Shown: positions 38,625-49,652, counted from the first letter of the stretch. The stretch: 64,000 nt of DNA from Sipunculus nudus (GCA_026874595.1 CM049317.1:66070618-66134617); one strand, 5' to 3'. Translations and numbers: made by a program. The notes: a model not told the origin generated them from the letters alone.

Positions 38625-41280
38625 TTAGCTCAGCTGACTATAAGTCATCTGAGCTATAGTCGTGGTCCATTGTCAGTCAGTCCGTCCGTCCGTTCGTCCA
38701 GATGTCCGTCCGTAAGACTGGCACGTTTCGACACCATTGGACCTACAAATCTGAAATTTGCCATACAGTTAGATGTCCCCAAAATCTCTTACCATGCTGA
38801 AAATTTGGTCAATAGGACTTAATTCCTTCAAAATATTGACAAAAAACTTCATTTTTCCATTAAAAACCCATTGTTCCACTGTAAGACTGCCCAATATCAA
38901 AACCACTCATCTGGTTTTCTTCATATTTACCATTAATATTCCTCTATATAGTTCCTATGTACTTGCCAGAAATTTAGTCAGTATTATTTAATTTAAAAAA
39001 GTTATGGGCCCAAACATAATGGACTTTGTAAAAAAATCAGGAAAGATATTTGGTCTTTTAAGACCAAAAGTGTTAAAGGTAGGGACTTTTTTTCAGTAAT
39101 ACAACTTTAATTGATCAAAATTTAATTGTATACCAAAAATTAGATCAAAATCTGTTAATTTTTTTAAATGTTGTCAAAAATATAAAATTGGTACCTTAAA
39201 TTTTGCCCAAGTTTGACCATGGCACGTTTTTTTCCTGTAAGTACTGTGGATTTAATTTTCTCAGCATGTTTTTGTTAGCATTTTGTCTGTTAAAACCAAA
39301 AATTTTAAACCAGTTGATCAAAAACTAGATTTTATTCAAGTTATCAAGCACCATGTGACATCAAGTTTACATCAAGCTAGTGTTATGCAGTTTGCTAGAG
39401 CTCAGCTCCCCAGCTTCAGCTCTAAGTTCCTTAAATTAGCATACAGTTAGATGTCTCCAAAATCCCCTACCATGCCAAGAATTTGATCACTAGGACTAAA
39501 TTCCTTCAAAATATTAATGAAAAACTTCATTTTTCCATTAAAAACCCATTGTTCCACTGTAAGACTGCCTAATATCAAAACCACTGATCTGACTTTGATC
39601 ATATATAATATACATATTTTTCTATACATTCGCTATGCACATGCCAGAAATGATGTCAGTATTGCGTGATTGTTTAAAGTTATGGGCCCAAACATAATGC
39701 ACTTTTTAAAAAATCAAGAAATATATTTACCCCCTTAACAAGAGGATTGCTGAAGCTAGAGATTTTTTTGCCAGGGATGTAACATTATTTAATCAAGATT
39801 CAATTGAATACCAAAAATTAGTTCTGAATTTTTCAAATTTTATAAGTTATTAGTATAAATATAAAATTAGTACCTTAAATTTTGCCCAACTTTGACCATG
39901 GCACGTTTGTTTCCTGAGAGCACTGTTGATATAATTTTCATATTATGCACACATAAGGATTTCATCTTTGTAGTTTAGAAAGCTGAAAGAAATTGGCCAA
40001 ATAATGTAGCTTTTATTAATGTTTTTATGAGACCATGTCAGATCCAGGCTTAATCCAGCCCCTCTTCAGTCACCTGTATGTTGACCTTGTTGACCTTTCA
40101 TCAGATTATGCATGCTCGAGCGAAGCATACACTGGGGCAGCCAGGCAGCTAATGCCCAGCCACAGTTGATCCAGGTGTCCAACCCAACTCATCTAGTAGT
40201 TGTTTTGAAAAACAACATAACAATAAACAATAAATTAATAATTTTGTATTGGTTTTTTTTATAACAAATTAAAGAAAAATTTATAGAAAAGGAATTTGTT
40301 AGTTGATGAGTAACAGAAAATTAACTTGCAGTTACTGATGATGTAAGAATCTTGTATGGATGGATAGAATGTCAATGTCAATGTTATTCCAAATAACACC
40401 ATGCAGTCACCTATGGTATTTTTCAGTGAAATTTTAATGATAAAAAAATAATCAATTATTCATTACTAATCACTAGGGATCATATGAAGGAAATTAATGA
40501 TAGACAAAGATGCAGTTGATAATATTAATCTAGATTCCTACTGTGTCTAGTGTGTAGATTGATGTGAACGTAGTCCAAAGTGAATATATTACATTTATTT
40601 TTTTTAACATAAAAGCTATAAAACCAGGTATTTATGATCATTATTTCAGTTTGTGAATTTTGTATATTCTGGATTCTCAACATCATTGTTTGGCTAAAAC
40701 TGAATAAATACTAGACATGGTGCGAATGCTTTGCAAATGTATTTGAATACGAATATGAATATGTACTGCATTAAAAAATTTAATTGCATAAGAATGGGAA
40801 TTCATGTAAAAATGAAAGTATTTGAATACCAGTGCAGATACTTTCAAAATGTATTCATGAATGCATTCATGAATATATTCTATAATATTATTTCAATAAT
40901 CATTTCAGTTATATTTTATTTTAAAAAATCATATGATTTTCTCCTTATTTTTTTTTTAAATAAAAATTATATTGGCACAATATTTGTTATGAAATTTTAA
41001 TAAATAGTTCAACTCTTTTATTATATGTGCTGCTTATAAGTTGTATGGCCAAGTCAAAATCTGTGTGACAATAGCACTCCATTTGTTAATAAAATAAATG
41101 AAATCAATCCTCTGCCCTGTCTCCAAAGATACTATCAAAATCATACATAAGCTAAACACCAACAACTCATAATAAAGCTTATATTTTTACCACACAAAAC
41201 AAGCATGTGCCTCCTTCCCAAATCATATTTTTTATATCATATATAACAGCTGAGCGCCGTGACCCATGGGTCCCTTGTTT
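38625..41280 (+). mobile_element. HINE-like element, copy A (about 2.66 kb)
   Basis: The 5' end has the hairpin at 38627-38655 (arms AGCTCAGCTGAC and GTCATCTGAGCT) and a CCGT-rich tract. Two diverged copies of an internal module follow, about 680 bp apart (landmark ACAGTTAGATGT at 38765 and 39443). The 3' end carries CAGCTGAGC (41247-41255), the inverse of the 5' GCTCAGCTG (38628-38636). Then come the palindrome GACCCATGGGTC (41261-41272) and CCTTGTTT. It encodes no protein. Subterminal inverted repeats, a 3' palindrome and T-rich insertion sites are described hallmarks of Helentron-associated non-autonomous elements; assignment to that class is inference. Confidence 0.75.
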
Positions 41281-41698
41281 TATTATACTGATAACCATAA
41301 ATCAAATTATCTTAAGATTTAAAAAAAAATTATCATTGGCATGGTCTCATGTGGGTGTGTCTTTTTAAAAGGACTGACCTGAAAAAATGAGATACCATTA
41401 TTATGTTTAAAAATCAATGAACAAGGGTCTTGACATGTATCAAGAGTCTGGACAGGCCAGATTTAGTTACAGATAAATACAAGGATGAAAACCAGTGCAA
41501 GTGTTTGTCAGTTAAACATATCAGACTGGTACAGTTTACACCAGCTGTATATGATTCATGTGCATCTGTTAATTATTCACCATTGTAAATCTGTTCCTTT
41601 TGTTATTGCCAATAATAATGATTTATTGGCAGTGCTTTATGCCACCTATTCAACTGCCTTGATTTGTAATATTTATGTGATATTTGGTTTACTCTGTG
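41281..41698. other. spacer between copy A and the foldback
   Basis: AT-rich sequence with a 6-bp hairpin (TCTTGA/TCAAGA) at about 41430-41450. No gene is supported. Confidence 0.4.
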
Positions 41699-42404
41699 TA
41701 TATGTCAAGGCCCAGATTGCGATCTGGACGGATCTTAGATCTGTCCAGTCCAAATTGCGATCGCAGTTCAGGCCGGCCCAAACTGGGATCGCAATCCAGG
41801 CTGGCCAGATCTTAGATCTGTCCAGCCTATATTGCAATCGCAGTTTAGTCCGGCCCAGATTGCGATCTTGTCTTTCTTGCTTCAGGATCGCAATCTGGAC
41901 TGGACAGATCTAAGATCTGTCCAGTCGAGATTGCGATCCTAAACTTGACCAGCCCATATTGCGATCTATGCGATCCAAGTGTTTCAGCTTGTTAATTTAT
42001 AGTTATTTAAAAATTTAAAAAAGTAAAATATGTCAAAATTTTAAAATTTTACTCAGACAAGTACTGATTAAATATGTCAATATGTTTCACTAATAATATT
42101 AAGACTCGTGGCTGTATCAGCTGTCACAAGACTATGTAAATATTCAAAATCTGTATAGCTGGTTCCTCAATTTATGTTAATAAAATTAAACTTGCCCATC
42201 TCTAGTTTTCTCCTTGTACAATTTATAGGGTATTCTTATGCTTGAGTTATTTTTTATTCTTATAATGGTTTCATAGCTGAGATTTCTTTTAGATTTTTTT
42301 TAACATTTTTTAAAATAAAAATATTTAAATATGAAAAAAAATCAGATCTTAGACAAGTTCTCATTATGATTTCTCTAATGTTGAATATTGTCATAAGACT
42401 TTTG

Positions 42405-43260
42405 CTATGTCTAGTGCTTAGATTGATGTAAAAGTAGTCCAAAGTGAATATAATAGTTTTATGTTTAAATATAAATTAAAGCCATAAAACCAGGTACTTA
42501 TGATCATTATGTTCATACTTATGATCAATTTGTGAAATTTGTAAATTCTGGATTCTCAAGAACTTTGTTTTGCTGAAACTGAATAAATACCAGACATGAT
42601 AAGAATACTTTGCAAATATATTTGAATGCGAATATGAATATATGTACTCCATAATTTCATGCATAAAAGTAGGAATACAGGTATAAATGAAAGTATTTGA
42701 ATACAAATGCAAATACTTTCAAAATGTAATCATGAATGTATTCATGAATATATTCTATATTATTTTAATAATCATTTATTTCAATTATATTATTAAAAGA
42801 TCTTTTCATATGATGCTGTTATTATTTTTAATTTAAATTATATTTGACTCAATATTTGTTATTAATTTATAATAAATAGTTATATTATTTAAGTTTTATT
42901 CTTGGGTAGGAATAACCAGTAATTTTTAAATAAAAGTTCTCATTTGTAAAAATCAGAATTACCATGACTGATAATGGACAGGTTTTTTTTTCAAATAATT
43001 CTGCTGCAATGTAGATAAAGTTATATGGCCAAGTCAAAACCTATGTGAAAACAGCACACCATTCCAACTGTATATAATATAAATGACATCAATCCTCTTC
43101 CCTGTCTCCAAGGATATTATCATAATCTTACATAACTTGAGTTAAACACCATCAGTTCATAATGCAGCTTATATTACCACACAAAACCTGCACTTGCCTA
43201 CCTCCTCTTTCAAATCATATTTTGTGAGCATATAAAACCCATGGGTTCTTTTTTCAACAA
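42405..43260 (+). mobile_element. relic of a HINE-like 3' region inside the foldback
   Basis: This is a diverged direct copy of 40,540-41,280. Shared landmarks in order are GTCTAGTG..TAGATTGATGT, AGTCCAAAGTGAATAT, CTGTCTCCAA and TTACCACACAAAAC. It ends in a damaged 3' palindrome, ACCCATGGGT, near 43,240. The offset from copy A is about 1.86 kb at the left. Confidence 0.65.
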
Positions 43261-43289
43261 CCATGCAATACTAAATGAGTTGGTGATAC

Positions 43290-43410
43290 ATCCCATGTTT
43301 CACTCCTGTGATATGAAGGAGTGAAAATTGCCTTTCTGTATTATAATTGTATTTATTATGGGAGAATGGTACAATGCAATACCAAATGTTTCACTCCTGT
43401 GATAGTAAAA
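43290..43410. repeat. short stem and its partial direct copy
   Basis: TTTCACTCC and GGAGTGAAA form a perfect 9-bp stem at about 43298-43327. A second TTTCACTCCTGTGATA lies just before the right foldback arm at about 43389. Confidence 0.5.
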
Positions 43411-43706
43411 GCATGGATTGCAATATGGGCCAGTCAAGTTTAGGATTGCAATCTCGGCTGGACTGATCTTAGATCTGTCCAGACCAGATTGCAATCCTGA
43501 AGCAAGAAAGACAGGATCGCAGTCTGGGCCGGACTAAACTGCGATCGCAGTCTAGGCTGGACAGATCTAAGATCTGGCCAGCCTGGATTGCGATCGCAGT
43601 TTGGGCCGGCCTGAACTGCGATCGCAATTTGGGCTGGACAGATCTAAGATCCGTCCAGATCGCGATCTGGGCCTTGACATATATATTAACTCTAGTTAAT
43701 TTTTGC

Positions 43707-45653
43707 AAAAAAAGGTTTGGTTCTTGGGCACTTATTTTCAGAAATCAGTGCATGCAGGTGGTTTTTTTTAGCTCAGCTGACTGTAAATCATCTGAGCTAT
43801 AGAGATCACTCTTTGTCCGTCGGCCGTCTGGCCATCCAGCCGTCTGTCCGTTAACAAGCACAAATCATAACCACTGGACCTGGAATCTTCTTACTTTAGA
43901 TCCAGAGAGGTCCATGAAAAATCTCCTTGGAAACCTGGAATTAGGTCTCTCTTACCCATATTCTTCAAGCTATGGGGCTCCGAAGTACTCCCCCCCCCCC
44001 CCCCCCCCCCAGAATAAAAAAAAATTTCATACAAAAGCTCAAATATCTGAACAACTAATGCATTGATCACCATGATTTTTTGCATGGAAATTGATCATGG
44101 AGTGTTCCATCAGTTTCTGCAGACTGGTGGTGCCACCTGTATTTAATCCATTTTTTTACGATTTTTTTTCTCTATTTTTTATACCTCAAAAGATGCTGTC
44201 ATCTCTTAACAGGGCACAAATCTTAACCCCTGGACCTGGAATCTTCTCACTTTACATCCAGAGAGGTCCATGAAAAGTCTTCTTGGAAACCTGGAATTAG
44301 GTCTCTGTTACAATGTTACCCAATTTCTTAAAGCTATAGGGCACCGAAGTACCCTCAAGAACAATGAAAAGTTTGATACAAAAGCTCAAATATCTGAACA
44401 ACTAATGCATTAATCACCATGATTCTTTGCATGGATATTGATCATGGAGTGTTCCATCAGTTTCTGCAGACTGGTGGTGCCACCTGTATATTTTCGATTT
44501 TTAAGGATTTTTTTCTCTTTTTTTGAGACCTCAAAAGATGCCGTCATCTGTTAGTGTTAACAGGGCACAAATCGTAATGACTAGACCTAGAATCTTCTCA
44601 CTTTACATCCAGAGAGATCCATGAAAAATCTCCTTGGAAACCTGGAATTAGGTCTCTGTTACCCATATTTTTTAAGCTATGGGGCTCCGAAGTACCCCCC
44701 CCAGAATAATGAAAAATTTGATACAAAAGCTCAAGTATCTGCATAACTAATGCATTGATCACCATGATTCTTTGCATGGATATTAATCCTGGAGTGTTTC
44801 ATCAGTTTCTGCAGACTAGTGGTGCCATCTGTAATTTTTTAATTTTCTCGATTTTTTTTCTTTATTTTTGAGACCTTAAAAGATGCTGTCATCTGTTAAT
44901 AGGGCACAAATCGTAATGACTAGACCTAGAATCTTCTTTCTTGACATGTTGGGAGGCCCATGAAAAGTCTCCTTGGAAACCTGAAATTAGGTCTCTGTCA
45001 CCCATATTGTCCGAGCTATGGGGCTCGGAAGTACCCCCCCCCCCCCCCCAGAATAATTGAAAATTTGATACCAAAGTAGGGCACAAATCATAACCATGGG
45101 ACCCAGAATCTTCTAACTTTATATCCTGAGAGTTCCTCAATAGTTTCCCTAGAAATCTGAAATTGGGTTACAGTGACCTATATTCTCAGAGTTTTGGGGT
45201 ATGTTTGAGCACCCCAGAAATATTATGCAAAATACACACAAATTGTCAGATTCCTCATGAAAGGCTGGTTGGATTGTCATCAAATTTGTTGTGCTTATGG
45301 GACTTGATGAACTTAAGCTAATATGCATGAACAATGATGCCACCTATCTTAATTGTCTGTGCAAGGATATATTATCAACATGTCAGTTGGCTGAGCGTCA
45401 TGACCCATGGGTCACTTCTTTATTACCTTTTTTTGTATGTTAGGATTAAAATGTCATATGATCAGGGAAAAGCATGATAGTAACATAATTTTTTTCTAAA
45501 CAGACAAAAGCACTACATAACAAAGGAAAACTTATAAAATTTGTATTATTTTGTCTTTTTGAAAGATGAAAATCAAAATAAAATTTTTTGATGCGGGTGG
45601 TAAAAATTGACACGGGTGGTTCCTGAGAACCATACCTTATATTTTTTTGGCCT
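43707..45653 (+). mobile_element. composite: HINE-like copy B with its host-repeat flanks
   Basis: Copy B proper spans about 43769-45422: a 5' hairpin at 43770-43798, a damaged subterminal repeat near 45384-45395, and a perfect 14-bp palindrome TGACCCATGGGTCA (45401-45414). Its left flank (43707-43768) and right flank (45433-45653) match the flanks of copy D. The outermost flank sequences are themselves related in inverted orientation (GCAAAAAAAG..TGGTTCT on the left, complement GGCCAAAAAAA..TGGTTCTCAGG on the right). Copy B therefore sits in, or travels with, an outer inverted-repeat element. Confidence 0.65.
43851..45420 (+). repeat. tandem array of about 350-bp units inside copy B
   Basis: Units begin with a variant of AGGGCACAAATC at about 43851, 44206, 44557, 44896 and 45076, giving lengths of about 355, 351, 339, 180 (truncated) and 345 bp. 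Each full unit passes through GGAAACCTGGAATTAGGTCT, a C-run before AGAATAA (21 C at 43990-44010 in the first), and CAGTTTCTGCAGACT. One more diverged unit is seen in copy C near 46,630. Confidence 0.85.
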
Positions 45654-46554
45654 AATGTCCCTGTGATGGTGGTATGAGCTTGTTTACCTGCTAGCTGTCA
45701 CAAAATACAGTACATGTACATATTGACAAACAAAAAACACCTGTTTGGAGCAGGTTAATTGCACACATAGTGAAGTTGAAAGGTTGCTAAATATTGCTGA
45801 TGAGAATACTGTGGTTGGCTTCATATTTTCAAGGCTGAAATTTTGTGATTTCTTCATTTTGAACGCTTCACGAGGTTTTCATTTTTGCGATTGCACCAGA
45901 ATCTATGAAATGGAAATACAACAGTAAAATAAATAAATCCAACAATACCTGACTCATTGCCATTATAGTCATAGTATTATGACCTGTGTCATAGTCAATG
46001 TTTTGACAATTATCATTACATGTTTGCGTGAGAAGGTTGTGATACCATCCACAGATTATGTTTTTGATTGACGAACCATGTTTCCAGAAGTGTGATAACT
46101 AATTTTTTGTGCAAATGCATCATACCCATCATCTTGTTCATCCTAGATGAAAGGGCAGCTTATTCCAGAAGGATTCTTATTCAAAATTATTTCCCATTCA
46201 CAAATATCGTGAAATTAAATCCCTCTTGAACATGAAGGCAACCACAATATATGAAGAATCTTTTGTCATTTGGTTCCTTTGATTTGCAGCCAGAAGATAA
46301 AATTTTCTGGGTGCATTTAGACAACTACCATGCCAGTCTTATTAGGCCCACCACATGTTATAAACATGAATAAACCATGCACATGTAAAAAACACAGCCT
46401 CTGCAACATGGGGTGGGCAGTTTTGGCTTATTTTTAGGAATTTATTTTTTTTTAGGTTAGGTCCGTGACCTTTTAGTGGCACTGTCTATTGAATGAGGAT
46501 GAATATATCTGCACAATAAGAATGATGTTATTATTAAGCCTTCTGGAATTTAGG
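45654..46554. other. noncoding spacer between copies B and C
   Basis: AT-rich sequence. Its right end (about 46,405-46,450, GGGGTGGGCAGTTTT) resembles the left flank of copy D, suggesting more of the same host repeat. No gene is supported. Confidence 0.4.
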
Positions 46555-47528
46555 TTTTCAGCACAACTGGCTGAAATTCAACTGGGGTGTAGGTATGGCC
46601 CTTTGTCTGTCTTCCATCTGGCGGCCGTTAACACAGCACAAATGACAACAGTTGGACCTAGAAACTTCTAAGTGCACATCCAGGAAGGTCTATAAAAAAT
46701 CTCCTTGGAAACCTGAAATTAGGTCAGTGCAACCAATATCATCTGAGCACAGGGGCTTGTAAATACCCCCCCCCCCCCGAATAATAAAAAATGTAATACA
46801 AAACCTCCAGTATCTTGATAATTAATGCATGAATTGCCATGAACTTTGCCTTGAATATTGATCATGACCAGTTCCAGAAAACTGATGGCGCTACCTGTGT
46901 TTTTCTAATTTTTTTTTCTGTTTTTGAGACCGTCAAATGACAGCAATTATCCTAGTTTCTCAGCTGTGGTTTCACCCAGTGTCCTGAATTTAGGTGTGTA
47001 TATTGATTATGATTGGTTTCTTCAGTTTATGAAGACTGATGGTGCCACCTGAATTTTTTTCTATTTTTGATGGGTTTTTTTCCTTTATTTTGAGACTGCC
47101 AAATTAAATTGATACTATCAGATTCAAAACTGTGGTTTCATCTGTGTCCTGCAACCTTGTGTTGTTTATTAGGGCACTGTGTGAATAAGCTGATGACCTA
47201 TATTATTTATGAATATTTATCACCTTGTCCATCCATCTGCTCAGATGTTCAGCTTTCTGTGCTCTTATGTCTTTCCAATTAGTTTATTGATGATAACTCT
47301 GGTTTAGATCGACCTATGGATTTCAAACTTGACTTATATATGGCCCACCTCTGACACAAAAACTCTCTTGATTTTCAGGTCATGAAGTCAAGGGTCAAAG
47401 TCACAGGATCAACATATTTAGAAAGATAGGGTGTATTTTAAGCCAAATTTTTCATCCAAAACCTTCCATCTTGCACATATAGCTGACCTGCCTATAGGGG
47501 AAGAACATGATTGATTTTTTTGGTCACA

Positions 47529-47547
47529 GGGTCAAAGTTCAAGGTCA
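47529..47547 (+). promoter_or_regulatory. nuclear-receptor-like DR1 plus extended half-site
   Basis: GGGTCAAAGTTCA (47529-47541) is a direct repeat with one-base spacing, close to the HNF4/RXR consensus. It overlaps TCAAGGTCA (47539-47547), the ERR/NR5A extended half-site. It lies inside a mobile element, so function is unproven. Confidence 0.35.
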
Positions 47548-47808
47548 CTGGGGCCATCTGTCCACATTTAAGTTTTCAGATGATAACTCCAGTTTGGATG
47601 AAGTTTTAAACTTGGACTAATTGTGGCCCACCGCAAAAGAAAGAACTCCCAACTATTGAATTTTGTGTCAGAAGGTCTAGGTCACAGGACCCCCCTTTTT
47701 AAAAAGATTGTGGATGAATTTTAATCCAAACTTTTTATCCCAAACCTACCATCTCCCACGTGGCGCACAAGCCAACAGGGGAAGGTTCCTTTTGATTTTG
47801 GGGTCACT

Positions 47809-47827
47809 AGGTCAAAGGTCAAGGTCA
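47809..47827 (+). promoter_or_regulatory. perfect DR1 AGGTCAAAGGTCA with extended half-site
   Basis: AGGTCA, A, AGGTCA at 47809-47821 is the exact DR1 consensus for RXR/HNF4-type receptors. A third AGGTCA (47822-47827) follows at once, creating TCAAGGTCA (47819-47827). This is the best match of the three subrepeats in copy C. Confidence 0.4.
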
Positions 47828-48044
47828 CAGGACACATCCATTCACAAATTAGTTTATGGATGATAACTCCTGTTTGAGTAGACATGTTGGCATCAAACTG
47901 ATCACAGGACCCATATTTTGAAAAAGCTCATAAACCGATCTTTATAGACTAATTCAGCTGAGCGTTGACAACTTGACACCCATGAGTCCCTAGTTATATG
48001 CACAAGGCTATGAGCAATACAGAAGTCAGAATTTGTTATTAAGA

Positions 48045-48172
48045 CAGAGGGAATCTCTGTGGTTCTTGTGAGGATTGATTCACCATAAAGCCATTGAGGT
48101 ACCCACAGGGTTCAAACCAGGGACCTTCAAGTTGACACCTTAACCACTAGGATACACTACTCCCAGGTATTA
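48045..48172 (-). mobile_element. tRNA-derived SINE fragment
   Basis: On the minus strand an A-box-like TATCCTAGTGG (about 48144-48154) and a B-box-like GGTTTGAACCC (48108-48117) are spaced as in tRNA genes. A non-tRNA tail (CTCAATGGCTTTATGGTGAAT) follows. Each box carries about one mismatch to consensus. It differs from the SINE at 13.1 kb. Confidence 0.6.
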
Positions 48173-48660
48173 TCTTTATTAAAGAGATATCAGGATAGGA
48201 CATTGTAACACCTAGGGATATCAACAAAAAAGGAAAGTTTGCGATTAAAGGCTATTCTGTCACTTATCACGGCACTCTATCTGACAATTCATCCAATTTG
48301 GTCATAACTAGATTTTGGTCAAAATAGACAGCAGGAGTGGACCCCTGGTTTTAGAGAGGGGACTTTTTAAAAAAAAAAGAACATAAAGCTGAGGAAAAGG
48401 TTGACAAGTCCATTAAGAGGCATAGAATTTAAGAACTAGAAATATGCATGCATTCTCAGGAATGCAGGCCTCCACCATGTGGGCAGTCTTTATTGTGGGG
48501 TGTTCCCCAAAATCTGTATTTTCTTATTTGACCCATATTCCCAGGTTCATTTGTGCACAAGTGACTCCACATTTGTGAATATTCCTGGGAGTCCTTCCAG
48601 TACCTGGATCATAAGGCGGATCCAAACCAAATTCTAACTAGATTATGGGAAGTTGACAAG
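48173..48660. other. noncoding spacer with a repeat-end fragment
   Basis: CAGGAGTGGACCCCTGG at about 48332 resembles the ends of the short elements at 14.5 and 31.2 kb, without a visible partner end. Nothing else is supported. Confidence 0.4.
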
Positions 48661-49345
48661 TGACTATGTGTATCCGCTGAAATCAGAGTGGGACAGGTGA
48701 ATTGAGGCATGGATTGAGTGGCAAGGGGAAATAGAGTGAGGTGTGTTTCATATTAGCATGGATGTCTGCATCTGAAATGTGTATACATGTAGGTGGTGCC
48801 ACCTACCACAAAATCCAGAAAGCTATCCGAGTTGTATACATGTGCAAAATTTTAGGCAGATAAGTCAAACCACTACTTGTATATGAGTGATTTTATCCTA
48901 CAGCAGACAAACAGAAGGACGCTGTGCAAAAATGGTGGCAGGTGGCGCCACCAATTTTGTGTATGATTAAGAGCTATGTGAGATCTATACACATGCACAG
49001 TTTCAGGGGGATATTTCAAGCCAGTCCTGTGATTTAAGCCTGAATCTCTGCAGCATAAACATAAATGTAGGTGGTGCCACCTGCCACAAAATCAAAAAAA
49101 GCTATCCAAGATGTATAAACATGCAAAATGTTAGGCAGTTAAGTCAAACCACTACTTAGATATGAAAGATTTTATCCCACAGCTGACCAGCAGATGGATG
49201 CTGTCCAAAATTGGTTGCAGGTGGCCCCCACCGGTTTTGTGTATGATAAAGAGCTATGTGAGATCTATACCTTTGGACAGAAATACAAACGGACAAACCC
49301 AAATCATTGTGCCTGGTTCCGAGGAAGTGGGGGACAAAAAGAGGG
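48661..49345. repeat. tandem repeat, 278-bp period, about two units
   Basis: AGGTGGTGCCACCT at 48791 recurs at 49069, and long stretches downstream match: AAGCTATCC.AG.TGTATA, AAGTCAAACCACTACTT and AAGAGCTATGTGAGATCTAT. The first unit contains the perfect palindrome GGTGGCGCCACC near 48,943. The tail ACGGACAAACCCAAATCATT is typical in style of mollusc repeat 3' ends. The family is not named. Confidence 0.75.
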
Positions 49346-49488
49346 GGATGTAAATTAATAGTGGGCTTGTGACTCTTGGAAACTTTAGGCAGTGCAGGCT
49401 GTTATTAATACCGAAACTAATTTCAAAACCCAGTAGGCCATGTAGCATGTTAATGATTTGACTGGCTGTCAACAGAAATGTTGATACG

Positions 49489-49652
49489 ATACAGTGAAAC
49501 CTGTGTAATAAGACCACCCATGGAACAGGCCAAAAGTGGTCTTAATTCACAGGTGGTCTTAGACAGGTCAGTTGTAACCAATGGGAATGCTTTTGGTTCA
49601 CTCAAGGGTGGTCTTTTATAGACTGGTGGTCTTTCTGACAGGTTCCACAGTA
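49489..49652. mobile_element. MITE, about 164 bp
   Basis: The ends are inverted repeats: TACAGTGAAACCTGT on the left and, by complement, TACTGTGGAACCTGTC on the right. The interior repeats GTGGTCTTA-type words in both directions. Flanking TA dinucleotides would fit a Tc1/mariner-type target. From memory this sequence style is widespread in marine invertebrates. Confidence 0.65.

Larger units (their letters stand above)
41699..43683. mobile_element. foldback element with 268-270-bp GATC-rich inverted arms
   Basis: The left arm (41701-41970) and right arm (43414-43681) are inverted copies. By hand they align without gaps with roughly 16 mismatches, about 94% identity. Many of the differences are C/T or G/A at CpG. 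Both outer ends read TATATGTCAAGGCCC. Each arm contains three 21-bp palindromes with GGACAGATCT as half-arm (41726, 41803 and 41902; 43460, 43559 and 43636), at least one of them perfect. GCGATCGC and GGCCGG palindromes lie between. The 1.4-kb centre holds a relic of a HINE-like 3' end. No transposase is visible, and target duplications are unclear. Confidence 0.75.
46555..47996 (+). mobile_element. HINE-like copy C, degraded
   Basis: The 5' end is badly decayed (CAGCACAACTGGCTG near 46,560), but the repeat unit at 46,630-46,920 matches copy B units. The 3' end keeps CAGCTGAGC (47955-47963) and a damaged palindrome CCCATGAGTCCC before TAGTTAT. The second half contains repeated GGTCAAAGG/TCAAGGTCA words in three subrepeats (about 47,390, 47,530 and 47,810). 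Confidence 0.6.

Noticed and set aside
41485-41913. 142-codon open frame entering the left foldback arm, with a similar frame read in the right arm (43469-43708)
   Set aside because: The GATC/GCGATC-rich palindromes contain few stop codons, so frames stay open by composition. Because the arms are about 94% identical, both give the same translation. No start context, domain or conserved-codon pattern is seen.
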